Program-made: the position numbers and the translations under genes
NCBI GenBank assembly: GCA_963724945.1
Contig: CAVRWL010000003.1
Coordinates: forward strand, 2,108,001-2,172,000
Reading direction: 5' to 3'
Length of the DNA: 64,000 nt
Source: Hyphomicrobium_A sp963724945
GTDB taxonomy: Bacteria > Pseudomonadota > Alphaproteobacteria > Rhizobiales > Hyphomicrobiaceae
In this document: piece by piece, positions 55,208-63,855 of the stretch
Position numbering within the stretch: position 1 is the first letter of the stretch
How the letters are laid out: each line of letters opens with the position of its first letter
Notes under the pieces: model-generated
Seen by the model: only the letters and a program-made list of their open reading frames with translations
Told to the model about the DNA's origin: nothing
The model's database searches: none

Positions 55208-56395
55208 TCACCGCGCCGCGCTGAGGCGCGCAAAGCCCGCATCGAGATCGGCCTTCAAGTCCTCCACGTCCTCGAGCCCGATGTGGAAGCGCAGCGCCGG
55301 CCCTTCCGCGTCCCAGCGTGTCGCCGTGCGGTAGCTGGTCGGGTCAAACGGGATGACGAGGCTCTCATAGCCGCCCCACGAGAAGCCCATGCCGAAAAGC
55401 CTCAGCCCATCGAGCATGGCTGCTACGGCTGCAGTGGGAACGGGCTTCAGGATGATCGCAAAAAGCCCCGTCGCGCCGAGGAAATCGCGGCTCCAGATGG
55501 CGTGCTGCGGGTGGCTCGCAAGCGCCGGATGCAAGACGCGCGCGACCTCCGGGCGCGCCTCCAGCCAGCGCGCGATCTCGATCCCGGAGCGCTGATGTTG
55601 CGCAAGCCGGGTTGCGAGCGTGCGCAGCCCCCTGAGGCCGAGGTAGGTCTCCTCCGAGCCGGGGCAGACGCCGAGCACCTCCTTGGAGCGTGCGACGTGC
55701 TTTGCCGCGCGGGCGTTCGACGTGATGGCGCCGAGCATGGCATCGGCATGTCCGACAATGTACTTGGTCGCGGCCTGGATCGACACATCGACGCCGTGCT
55801 CGAAGGGGCGGAAATAGAGCGGGCTCGCCCAGGTATTGTCCAGCAGGAGCCAGAGCTTGCGCTCCTTCGCGACGGCAGCGATGGCCGGAATGTCCTGCAC
55901 CTCGAAGGTCTGCGAGCCCGGGCTCTCGGTGAAAACGAGGCGGGTGTTGGCACGCACGAGCTTGTCGATGCCGCCCGCGATGACGGGATCATAGTAGGTC
56001 GTCTCCACGCCGAGTTTCGCGAGCAGGCGGTCGCAGAAGAGGCGGGTGGGCTGATAGACGCTGTCGGACACGAGGATGTGGTCGCCCGCCTCGACAAACG
56101 CGAGGATGGCCGTGCTGACCGCCTGGTAGCCCGACGCCGTGAGCGCTGTGGCTTCCCCGCCCTCCACCTGCGCGATCGCGTCCTCCAGCGCCTTGACCGT
56201 GGGCGTGCTGGTGCGCCCATAGGTGTAGGCCTGATCGCGCTTCAGGAGCTTCTCCATCGTCGGAAAAAGAACGGTGGAGCCGCGATAGACGGGGGGGTTC
56301 ACAAAGCCGTGGCAGGCCTGCGGATCGCGCCCGGAGTGGACCACCTTCGTGGCGGGGCGCAAGGGGCGTGGGGGTTTGCCGGTCGAGGATGACAT
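55208..56395 (-). CDS. metC: Cystathionine beta-lyase (PLP-dependent)
   Basis: A 395-residue Cys/Met-metabolism PLP enzyme that cleaves cystathionine to homocysteine in methionine synthesis. The PLP lysine is K211 in SIQAATKYIVGHADAM; D186 in LLLDNTWASP contacts the pyridine nitrogen; YTYGRTSTPT and ALTASGYQAVSTAIL are the substrate and phosphate loops. VYRGSTVLFPT near the N-terminus is typical of the MetC branch rather than MetB. Length is standard. It is divergent from an amino-acid binding-protein gene. Confidence 0.92.
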   Translation of the reverse strand: MSSSTGKPPRPLRPATKVVHSGRDPQACHGFVNPPVYRGSTVLFPTMEKLLKRDQAYTYGRTSTPTVKALEDAIAQVEGGEATALTASGYQAVSTAILAFVEAGDHILVSDSVYQPTRLFCDRLLAKLGVETTYYDPVIAGGIDKLVRANTRLVFTESPGSQTFEVQDIPAIAAVAKERKLWLLLDNTWASPLYFRPFEHGVDVSIQAATKYIVGHADAMLGAITSNARAAKHVARSKEVLGVCPGSEETYLGLRGLRTLATRLAQHQRSGIEIARWLEARPEVARVLHPALASHPQHAIWSRDFLGATGLFAIILKPVPTAAVAAMLDGLRLFGMGFSWGGYESLVIPFDPTSYRTATRWDAEGPALRFHIGLEDVEDLKADLDAGFARLSAAR

Positions 56396-56579
56396 CGGGC
56401 GGATCCTGGTCGCCGCGGTTGGCGGCCCGTGTGACGCAACTTTGCCGCCGGGTCAAGATCTTGACCGTTCGCCCATTACGGGGGATTGGTGCGCCCGGCG
56501 CACGTCGCCATCAGTTTACCTTCCCAACGGCCCGGCGGCGTGGTGTCCCTTGCGCCTCGGCAGCGGTCGTCCCACACTA

Positions 56580-57632
56580 ATGACCGATGTGATGAAAAAG
56601 CTCTCACAGTCTCGCTTCCTCAAGACCGCGGCTCTGGCCTTCGGCGCTCTTCTGATGATGGGCAGCGCGGCCGATGCCGCCGGTACGACGCTTGAAACCA
56701 TTCGCGCGCGCGGGCACGTGCTATGCGGCGTCAGCGAGGTCCAGCCGGGCTTCTCCGAGGTGGATGCAAACGGCGTGCGCTCGGGGCTCGACGTGGAGTT
56801 CTGTACGGCGCTGGCCGCCGCCGTTTTCGGGACCAAGGACGCGGTCAAGCTGTGGCCGCTGAGTGCCAACGACCGGTTCAAGGCGCTGCAAGCGGGCGAT
56901 GTCGACGTTCTGGCGCGGGGCGCCGCCTGGACGCTCAGCCGCGACACCGAGTTCGGCGCCCGCTTCACCGGCGTGCTGTTCTACGATGGTCAAGGTTTTC
57001 TCACCCGGCGCGGCAATGCGGTCGCGAGCGTGTTCGAGCTGTCCGGGGCCTCGATCTGCGCGCTACCGGGGGTGATGGGTGAGCAAGGGGTCGCTCAGTT
57101 CTTCGGCGGCCAGCGCATGCGCTATCAGATCGTCACGCAGGAGAACTGGGACGATCTCGTCAAGGCATACGCGGCGGGCAGCTGCACCGTCCTCACCGGC
57201 GACATCTCGTTGCTTGCGGTCGCCCGCAGCAAGCTCAAGACCCCGGCCGACCACATGATTCTGCCCGAGCTCATCACCAAGGAGCCGCTGGGTCCCGCCG
57301 TGCGTCAGGACGATCCGCAATGGTTCGCCGTGGTACGCTGGACCTTGATGGCGCTCATCGAGGCGGAGGAGCTGGGGCTCTCGAGCGCCAACGTCGACGC
57401 CAAGCGGGCCTCCACCGAGCCCGAGGTCCGCCGCTTTCTCGGGCTGGAGGCCAACCTCGGCCAGGCCCTCGGCCTTCCGCGCGATTGGGCCTATCAGGTG
57501 GTGAAGAACGTCGGCAACTACGGGGAGGTGTTCGAGCGCACGGTCGGCGCCAAGTCGGACTTGAAGCTCGCGCGCGGATTAAACAATCTGTGGACCAAGG
57601 GCGGGCTCATGTACGCTATGCCCTTCCGATGA
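56580..57632 (+). CDS. Amino-acid ABC transporter periplasmic binding protein
   Basis: A 350-residue solute-binding protein of the AapJ/polar-amino-acid group. The start at 56580 (or ATG at 56592) gives a signal peptide (FLKTAALAFGALLMMGSAADA); a longer upstream frame is a shadow. The mature part has LETIRARGHVLCGVSEVQPG, FCTALAAAVFG, the ligand-site segment SANDRFKALQAGDVDVLARG and the C-terminal NYGEVFERTVG. The permease and ATPase genes are not in the window downstream, so it acts with components encoded elsewhere. Confidence 0.88.
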   Translation: MTDVMKKLSQSRFLKTAALAFGALLMMGSAADAAGTTLETIRARGHVLCGVSEVQPGFSEVDANGVRSGLDVEFCTALAAAVFGTKDAVKLWPLSANDRFKALQAGDVDVLARGAAWTLSRDTEFGARFTGVLFYDGQGFLTRRGNAVASVFELSGASICALPGVMGEQGVAQFFGGQRMRYQIVTQENWDDLVKAYAAGSCTVLTGDISLLAVARSKLKTPADHMILPELITKEPLGPAVRQDDPQWFAVVRWTLMALIEAEELGLSSANVDAKRASTEPEVRRFLGLEANLGQALGLPRDWAYQVVKNVGNYGEVFERTVGAKSDLKLARGLNNLWTKGGLMYAMPFR

Positions 57633-57683
57633 GGTGGCGAGCCGCGACGCGGGTACCCGCGCCAAATCCCGTGGGACAGAGCG

Positions 57684-58235
57684 ATGAGGGAGATACTCGC
57701 GCAGCATGCCGGCATCGTCTGGGCTAGCGCGGGCGCGCTCGTTGCGCTCCTCCTCGCTCTCAGTCTCATGCGCCGCGTGCGTCGGCGCCGCGGCCTGACG
57801 CAGCCCGAGGCTCAAGAGCCGCTGCGGGAGAGCGGGCCGGCGTCTCGCGGCGTCCCTGTCGGGCTCGATGCCGCCGAGCTGATGCTCTTGCTGCAGGATG
57901 CCGAGAAGAGTGGCGCGCGCGAGAGGTTGCCCCCGCTCTATCTTTCGCTGGCGCAGCGCCGGCTGGCGGACGGGGAGGCGGCCGAGGCGGAGGAGCTGCT
58001 GCGCAAGAGCATTCGCGGGGCCACAGGTCCCCGCTGCAAGGATATCCACGCCCACGCGCGCGTCGTGCTCGGCGACATCGCGCATGCGAACGGCGACCTC
58101 ACCACCGCGTGCGAACACTGGCAAATCGCGCGCGCGCTCTTCCACGAGCTGAAGCAGATCCGCGATCACGCCGCGGTCGAGGCGCGCATGCTGAGGAACG
58201 GCTGCCCGACCGATTGGGTGCTCACCGACTTCTGA
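57684..58235 (+). CDS. Membrane-anchored TPR-like protein
   Basis: A 183-residue protein with one N-terminal membrane helix (IVWASAGALVALLLALSLM), then a basic stop-transfer stretch (RRVRRRRG). A helical C-terminal domain follows that looks like two or three TPR-type repeats (LPPLYLSLAQRRLADGEAAE, VVLGDIAHANGDLTTACEHW, IARALFHELKQIRDHAAVEA). The topology suggests the repeats lie in the cytoplasm. It is 51 bases after the binding-protein gene and converges with the beta-repeat gene at 58254. Function unknown. Confidence 0.68.
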   Translation: MREILAQHAGIVWASAGALVALLLALSLMRRVRRRRGLTQPEAQEPLRESGPASRGVPVGLDAAELMLLLQDAEKSGARERLPPLYLSLAQRRLADGEAAEAEELLRKSIRGATGPRCKDIHAHARVVLGDIAHANGDLTTACEHWQIARALFHELKQIRDHAAVEARMLRNGCPTDWVLTDF

Positions 58236-58253
58236 CAGTGGCGCAGCGGCCGT

Positions 58254-59270
58254 CTATTGCATCAAGACCTCGACCTGGGCGTTCTCGCCGTTCGCCAAGG
58301 TGAAATCGCGCTTGTAGGTATGCGAGCCCGACTTGCCGATGATCGTGTAGGTTCCAGGCGCGAGGATGTGCGTGGGCAGTGCGCCGACGCTGCGCTTGAC
58401 GACTTGCCCTTCGGGTGTCTCCACCGTCCACTGCGTATCGGGCAGCGCCTCGCCGCCGGCCCGCGTGACGAGCTTGAATGTCACCCGCGCCGCCGACTGG
58501 GTGACGGTGGCTTCGGTGAGCTTGCCGGCCTCCACCGTGACGTCGGCCTCAACCGTCGCGTTGGCGTCGCCGTAGGTCGACACGATGCGGTAGATGCCGG
58601 CGTTGAGCCGAATGACAACGCCCGGCTTGGCGTGGCTCAGGACCTTGGTGCGGTTGTCGGACTGATCGCGCTCGCCCGATAAGATGTCGTAGCTGACCGT
58701 ATTGGGCGGCGGTGGCGCGCCATCGACGAGAACCTTGACCCGCAAGCCGCCCGCGTTGAGCACGAACTTCTCGCTCATGACCTCGCCGGGCGTCACCTTG
58801 ATCCTGCGCGTGACATCGGCGCGTCCGAACGCGGCGTTGACGATGTAGTCGCCGGGCTGCAATCGCACGGTGGGGCTCTGGTCGCGCAGGGTCATCAAGA
58901 GCTTGGGTTGCCCCTTGGCGGCAACCGCGTCATCGTAGACGCGCCACACGATCCCTTGGTCGATTTGCTGACCGTCCGCCGTCAGCAGTGCAAGCAGGTT
59001 GACCTGTGCCGGCGCGTTGGCGGCCGCGGCAGGATCGGAGGTGTTGCGCGGGACAACCGTCGTGTTGGCGGGGACCTGGAACTCTTGCGGACGCTCCTTG
59101 GGCGCGCGGTCGCTGGTCACGGCGGGAAGCGCGCCGCGCAGCTTGATGCCGGTATCCCATTGACCCGGGTCCTCGGCGCGCACCGGCGCCGACAGGATGA
59201 GCCCGAGCGCGAGCGTCAGCGTGGCGCGCCGCCACGCACGAGAGCAAGAAAGCATCGGAGGTCTCGCCAT
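58254..59270 (-). CDS. Exported beta-sandwich repeat protein
   Basis: A 338-residue exported protein; the start at 59270 gives a signal peptide (RRATLTLALGLILSAPVRA). It contains repeated beta-sandwich units with the pattern P-G-x-Y-x(2)-x-A.FG..D..R.I.V..GE (LQPGDYIVNAAFGRADVTRR, LNAGIYRIVSTYGDANATVE, LAPGTYTIIGKSGSHTYKRD). The same unit fills the C-terminal half of the VWA protein encoded just upstream. The pair is likely co-transcribed, and both are probably periplasmic or surface-bound. No enzyme motif is seen. Confidence 0.72.
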   Translation of the reverse strand: MARPPMLSCSRAWRRATLTLALGLILSAPVRAEDPGQWDTGIKLRGALPAVTSDRAPKERPQEFQVPANTTVVPRNTSDPAAAANAPAQVNLLALLTADGQQIDQGIVWRVYDDAVAAKGQPKLLMTLRDQSPTVRLQPGDYIVNAAFGRADVTRRIKVTPGEVMSEKFVLNAGGLRVKVLVDGAPPPPNTVSYDILSGERDQSDNRTKVLSHAKPGVVIRLNAGIYRIVSTYGDANATVEADVTVEAGKLTEATVTQSAARVTFKLVTRAGGEALPDTQWTVETPEGQVVKRSVGALPTHILAPGTYTIIGKSGSHTYKRDFTLANGENAQVEVLMQ

Positions 59271-59378
59271 CACTGTCCCACCGAAGGCTACAGTTTCGCC
59301 AGTGATACGCCGCTGCCAGGACGCGGCACGAGATTGGTCGAAATATGGCAGACGAATTGGCATGGCGCCGCTCTGCTG

Positions 59379-61355
59379 CTAGCCGCTGATGTCGATGGTC
59401 CGGCTCTCGCCCGCCTTCACCTCGAACGTGCTCAGGAGCTGGCGATCGCCCGTCTCGGTCATCACGACGTAGCGCCCGGGCCCGAGCAGCGCCACGGGCT
59501 GCGGCTGGCTCGTGCGCAGCACGGTGTGCTGCTGGGCGTCCTTGATCTCCCAATAGACGTCGCCGGCTGAGGTCGGCTCGTCGGCGGCAAGCTTCAAGGT
59601 GACGTGGCCCGCCTCGAGCTTTAGGGCGACCTTCTGGTTTTGCCCGGGTGACAGTGCGATTTCCGCCGCGGCTTTGACGTTGGTGGCGCTGACGGCCACC
59701 TCGAGCCGGTAGCGCCCGGCCGACAACTCGAGCGTTGGATCCTTTGCCGCCGTGCGCACGACCTCGCGCGGCTCCTTATCGAGGCGGTACACGGTGTAGA
59801 CGAGGGGCAGGTCGTCGGGCGCCGGCTTGCCGTCGAGCGTGGCGGAGAGCTGCAGGCGCGACAGGGCGAGGGGCAGAGTACGCTTCACGACGTCGCCGGG
59901 CCCAAGCGCGATCTGGTCCTTGGCCTCGGCGCCGGCCGTGCGCGCCGTGACGTAGTAGGTTCCCGCCGGCAGCGTGAAGGCGGGCGACGGCGCAGCCGAA
60001 CGGATCACCTCGCGGCGTCCGCCGGGCGCGTCGGGATCATCCTCGTAGACGATGAACGTCACGCCGTCGGTCATCGGCTCGGCGGCATCAACCCCACGTG
60101 CAGCCGAAAGCTCGAGACGGCCGGTCGCCAGAATGGCGTCGAAGGTGGTCCCGGTCGCAGGCGCTATCTTGACCGTCTGCTGCTGGCGCGCGAGGCCATC
60201 CTCGGCGCTGACTTGGTAACTGCCGGCGGGCAGCACGATCTCGGGCTGAGCCTCGCGGCCAATCCAGAGTGGCGCCCCGGTCGGTTGCTGGCTGTTGTCG
60301 CTCAACGCCGTGACCGTGAACACCGGGCTCGGCAGCGGCGCGCCGTCCTTGGTGGCGCGCGCCAGCATCTTCAAGACGCCGGCGTTGAGGTTGACGCGCA
60401 GGGGCGTTGGTGCATCCGCTTTGACGTCGACGGTCTCGTGGACGGCGGCAAGACCCAATCGCGCCTCTACGTCATAGCTGCCGGGCGGCAGCGTCTCGGT
60501 GAGCGACGGCGCCTTTGCCTGCCGCACGACCTCACCGTCGGCCCCGGCCTTCTTCACACGCCAGCGCACGGGGCTCTCGAGCGTCGCGCTTTCGGGCCCG
60601 AGGCCGGCCGACAGGTAGAGACCCGGCGGCGCCTGTGCGGGCGGTTTTGCGGCGCTCGCCGCGGGAGCTTCGCTCTTGGCCTGCTCTCCCGTGTCGTCCG
60701 CTTCGAGATGGGCAAGCTTGGCGATCTGATCGAGTGCCGACGCGACGCCGGCGCTGTCCTCGGCGTTATAGAGCTTGCCGCCGGTGAGCCGCGCCAGGCA
60801 GCTCATCTGTTGAAGCCGCGGCTTGTCGAGGCCGAGGCTGATCGTGTGCACGGTAAGACGGCCGTTGGCCTTGGCGATGTCGGCGGCGGCGGCGCAGAGG
60901 TCCTGTCCGCAATTGTCGACGTCGTCGTGGATGAGCACGATCGTGGCGGGCGCCGCGGTGCCGATGGCGGCTGCCGCCTCGCGCAAGCCGAGCACGAGCG
61001 GACCTTTGCCTACGGCGTTCAACTTCGCGAGCGGCGCCAGCACCTGATCGACGTTGCCCGGTTGCGGCGCGACGATGACCTCGGCATCGGAGCAGTTGCC
61101 CCTGCGGCGATGCCCGAAGGCGGCGAGCCCCAGACGGACGTCGGGCCTGAGGCGCGGTAAGACCTGGTGCAAGGCCTCGCGCACCGCATCGTACTTGGAG
61201 TCCTTATCCGCACCGAGCTTTCCCCACATGGAGCCGGAGCTGTCGAGCAGGATCACCGCCGTCGGCGCCTCCTCGCCCGCGCTAGCTTGGCCCGCGCCGG
61301 CGGTGAGCGCGGCCAACGCAAGACATCCGGCCCATAGAATCGGTCGCAACGGCAT
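59379..61355 (-). CDS. VWA-domain protein with beta-sandwich repeats
   Basis: A 658-residue exported protein with a signal peptide (LALAALTAGAGQASA). Residues 30-210 form a von Willebrand A domain with an intact metal site, D38-S-S-G-S-M (MIDAS), and TIVLIHDDVDNC near the second metal loop. From about residue 265 there are about five repeats of roughly 80-95 residues, each marked by a P-G-S-Y/A-G-S-Y/P-G-R-Y turn (LPPGSYDVEARLGLAAVHET, LPAGSYQVSAEDGLARQQQT, LPAGTYYVTARTAGAEAKDQ and so on). Such proteins mediate metal-dependent protein binding at the cell surface. Its partner gene at 58254 carries the same repeats. Confidence 0.82.
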   Translation of the reverse strand: MPLRPILWAGCLALAALTAGAGQASAGEEAPTAVILLDSSGSMWGKLGADKDSKYDAVREALHQVLPRLRPDVRLGLAAFGHRRRGNCSDAEVIVAPQPGNVDQVLAPLAKLNAVGKGPLVLGLREAAAAIGTAAPATIVLIHDDVDNCGQDLCAAAADIAKANGRLTVHTISLGLDKPRLQQMSCLARLTGGKLYNAEDSAGVASALDQIAKLAHLEADDTGEQAKSEAPAASAAKPPAQAPPGLYLSAGLGPESATLESPVRWRVKKAGADGEVVRQAKAPSLTETLPPGSYDVEARLGLAAVHETVDVKADAPTPLRVNLNAGVLKMLARATKDGAPLPSPVFTVTALSDNSQQPTGAPLWIGREAQPEIVLPAGSYQVSAEDGLARQQQTVKIAPATGTTFDAILATGRLELSAARGVDAAEPMTDGVTFIVYEDDPDAPGGRREVIRSAAPSPAFTLPAGTYYVTARTAGAEAKDQIALGPGDVVKRTLPLALSRLQLSATLDGKPAPDDLPLVYTVYRLDKEPREVVRTAAKDPTLELSAGRYRLEVAVSATNVKAAAEIALSPGQNQKVALKLEAGHVTLKLAADEPTSAGDVYWEIKDAQQHTVLRTSQPQPVALLGPGRYVVMTETGDRQLLSTFEVKAGESRTIDISG

Positions 61356-61531
61356 ACGGCTTTCCTTCGCAGTCAGCTTCAGCGGACCGCTAGCCCGCGG
61401 TTAGAGATTCCCCACAAAAAGATAGCTCATCCCGGCGCCGGGCGACAGCCACGCGGAATGGGCCATAGCGGCGCTCTCCCTGCGACGAAATTGGATTGGC
61501 AGCAGGCCCGCGGCCCCGCTAGGAAGCGGGG

Positions 61532-62107
61532 ATGGACAATCCAATTCTTGCGCTGCTCGCCTCGCGCCGCTCGGTAAAACCCGACAAGCTGAAGCCGCCG
61601 GGGCCGACCCCGAGCGAGATCGAGACGATTCTCACGATCGCCTCACGGGTTCCCGACCACAAGAAGCTGGCGCCGTGGCGGTTCATCGTGTTCGAGGGCG
61701 ACGCGCGCGCTCAGTTAGGCGAGATCATCGCCGAAGCCTGCATCGCGGAGGAGAAGGAGCCGCCGTCCGAGGTTCGTCTTGCCATGGAGCGCGGCCGCCT
61801 TATGCGCGCACCGCTCGTCATTGCCGTAGTCTCGCGCGTCGTCGCGCAGCGCAGTGCGCCGGAATGGGAGCAGATCCTGTCGGCGGGCGCGTCCTGCTTC
61901 AATCTGTGCCTCGCGGCCAACGCGATGGGCTACGCCACCTCCTGGATCACCGAGTGGATCGCCTACAGCGATCGCGTGCGCGCCGCGCTCGGTCTTGCCG
62001 ACAATGAGAGAATTGCCGGCTTCATTTATATCGGCACGCCGGCTGAGCGGCCCGAGGAGCGCGAGCGCCCCGATCTCGCCGCTATCGTCTCGCGCTGGCG
62101 CGGTTGA
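61532..62107 (+). CDS. Nitroreductase family oxidoreductase
   Basis: A 191-residue flavin (FMN) enzyme of the YdjA/TdpA-like nitroreductase branch. The FMN-binding loop is LLASRRSVKPDKL at the N-terminus, the dimer-interface and flavin-site segment is SRVPDHKKLAPWRFIVF, and the C-terminal arm holds SAGASCFNLCLAANAMGYAT and IAGFIYIGTP. The length fits the short branch. The physiological substrate is not known. It is divergent from the VWA gene. Confidence 0.87.
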   Translation: MDNPILALLASRRSVKPDKLKPPGPTPSEIETILTIASRVPDHKKLAPWRFIVFEGDARAQLGEIIAEACIAEEKEPPSEVRLAMERGRLMRAPLVIAVVSRVVAQRSAPEWEQILSAGASCFNLCLAANAMGYATSWITEWIAYSDRVRAALGLADNERIAGFIYIGTPAERPEERERPDLAAIVSRWRG

Positions 62108-62211
62108 GGCCGCCGCTCTTTCGCGGCTACGCCAATCGCGTCACCGAACGAGACGAGCGTTAACGCGGCATTTACCCTTCGCTCCTAGCCTAGCATCGGG
62201 CCCTCTCTCGT

Positions 62212-63039
62212 TTGCGGGCTCGACGTCGCGTGCGTTGGATCGCCGCCAGTGCGGAGGGACACTTGAGCTCCCTTTTTGACGTGCCCGCACAGCTCGCCCT
62301 CGTGCTCTCGCTCGCCGCCTCCCCGGCCGGCAGTGGCCCGACGGCCGCGCCTCCCGTGATCGCGGCCCCTGCTGAGGCATCGCTGGAGGCCATTGCGCCG
62401 GAAACGGCGGAAGGCCCCTTTCGCTTCAGCGCGGGCATCTGGTACCGGGCCCTCAAGGAGGACGCTTCCGTCACCGACGCCGACGACGTTGCAGGATCGA
62501 TCTTTTGCACGAGCAGCGGCCGCTACTACGTGCCGGCCGCCGCCGAGCGGGAGCGGATCCTGGCCAAGCGCTGGGATGATGCGCTCGCGGCGCGCACGGC
62601 GCGCTCCTTCGCTGAGCGCAATGTGAAGCGGATGGCCGCGGCGCTCGCACGGCCGCCGACCGCCGGCGAGCTCTACATCGCGCATCTGCTGGGGCCAGAG
62701 GTGGCCGTGAGCTTCATTGAGCGCGTCGAGGCCGCGCCGCAGAAGACCGCCGCGACGCAGCTGCCCGACCTCGCTGAGGCCGCGCCGACGCTCCTTTATG
62801 CGCACGGGCGCGCCTTGACGCTGGCGCAGGTCTACGAGCGGCTGACGCAGCCCGTAGCGTTGCGCGCGCGCAATGCCGGCTTCGTTGCGGAGGCCGCAAA
62901 TGACAGGCCGGCTACAGCCGTGCTGATCATGAAGCCGACGCTTGTCGGGGCGGGGCATCAAAGTGCGGCCGCGGCCGATCCTGACGAGAGCCCGTGGCGG
63001 CCTGATGTCGCCGCGGCCGCAGGCGCCCGGCCTCAGTAG
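62212..63039 (+). CDS. Lytic-transglycosylase-like protein, C-terminal part only
   Basis: A 275-residue protein. Residues about 150-240 (GELYIAHLLGPEVAVSFIER, LLYAHGRALTLAQVYERL) match the region after the catalytic glutamate in proteobacterial lytic transglycosylases. The preceding half (GIWYRALKEDASVTDADDVA, YYVPAAAERERILAKRWDDA) lacks a clear SLT catalytic Glu. The N-terminus has a weak signal-like stretch. It may be a non-catalytic relative. Its last bases overlap the end of the NAD kinase gene by 7 bases, tail-to-tail. Confidence 0.62.
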   Translation: MRARRRVRWIAASAEGHLSSLFDVPAQLALVLSLAASPAGSGPTAAPPVIAAPAEASLEAIAPETAEGPFRFSAGIWYRALKEDASVTDADDVAGSIFCTSSGRYYVPAAAERERILAKRWDDALAARTARSFAERNVKRMAAALARPPTAGELYIAHLLGPEVAVSFIERVEAAPQKTAATQLPDLAEAAPTLLYAHGRALTLAQVYERLTQPVALRARNAGFVAEAANDRPATAVLIMKPTLVGAGHQSAAAADPDESPWRPDVAAAAGARPQ

Positions 63040-63815
63040 CGAAACTGCTCGGCGAGCACGCGCTCATCGAGGCTGTGGTCGGCATCAAACATCATGTGGA
63101 GCTCGATGTTGCGCGCTTTCTCCACCTCGACGCGGGTGACGCCGCGCGTCTCGAAGTGGTCCGCCACCGCGCTGACGGGACGCTTCTCGGGCTCGAGCAC
63201 GTGGATCGCTATGTGCACCTTGTTGGGGAGCAGCGCACCCCTCCAGCGCCGCGGTCGGAAGGGGCTGATCGGCGTTAAGGTGAGCAGCGGCGCGTTGATG
63301 GGCAGTATCGGCCCGTGCGCGGAAAGATTGTAGGCGGTCGAGCCGGCCGGCGTGGCGACGAGGACGCCGTCGCAGACGAGCTCCTCCATGCGCACTTTGC
63401 CGTCGACGAGGATCTTCAACTTCGCCGCCTGATGGCGCTCGCGGAAGAGCGACACCTCGTTGATGGCGAGCGCCTTGTGCGCCTTGCCGGCCCGGTCGTA
63501 GGCGAGCATGGACAGCGGATTGATGCGGCTGATGTCGGCCGCAGCCAAGCGGCCCGGCAGATCATCCTCGCTGTAGTCGTTCATGAGGAAGCCGACAGAC
63601 CCGCGGTTCATCCCGTAGATCGGGATGCCGTCGTTCATGAACCGGTGCAGGGTCTGCAGCATGTGCCCGTCGCCTCCGAGCGCCACGATAGCGTCCGCGT
63701 CGGCGACATCGACGGAGCCATAGCGCGCGATAAGGCGCTTGCGGGCTTCCACGGCCTCCGGCATGTCGCTTGCCACGAAGGCGATCTTGTCGAATTTTCG
63801 TTTTGGCTTTGGCAT
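63033..63815 (-). CDS. nadK: NAD kinase
   Basis: A 260-residue enzyme that phosphorylates NAD to NADP. The signature G47-G-D-G50 (IVALGGDGHMLQTL), the NE motif in ALAINEVSLFRE and the substrate loop VATPAGSTAYNLSAHGPILP are all present. Length and motif order are standard for the alphaproteobacterial type. It is divergent from cutA, with overlapping upstream regions of only about 40 bases. Confidence 0.93.
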   Translation of the reverse strand: MPKPKRKFDKIAFVASDMPEAVEARKRLIARYGSVDVADADAIVALGGDGHMLQTLHRFMNDGIPIYGMNRGSVGFLMNDYSEDDLPGRLAAADISRINPLSMLAYDRAGKAHKALAINEVSLFRERHQAAKLKILVDGKVRMEELVCDGVLVATPAGSTAYNLSAHGPILPINAPLLTLTPISPFRPRRWRGALLPNKVHIAIHVLEPEKRPVSAVADHFETRGVTRVEVEKARNIELHMMFDADHSLDERVLAEQFRY

Positions 63816-63855
63816 GGTGGCCGGGTGGAGGCGCGAAGCGTGGAGGCTCGCTCAA

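Noticed and set aside
55043..56392. A 449-codon plus-strand frame opposite metC
   Set aside because: Antisense shadow; metC carries the PLP lysine and other motifs.
60213..61160. A 315-codon plus-strand frame opposite the VWA protein
   Set aside because: Antisense shadow of repeat-coding sequence.
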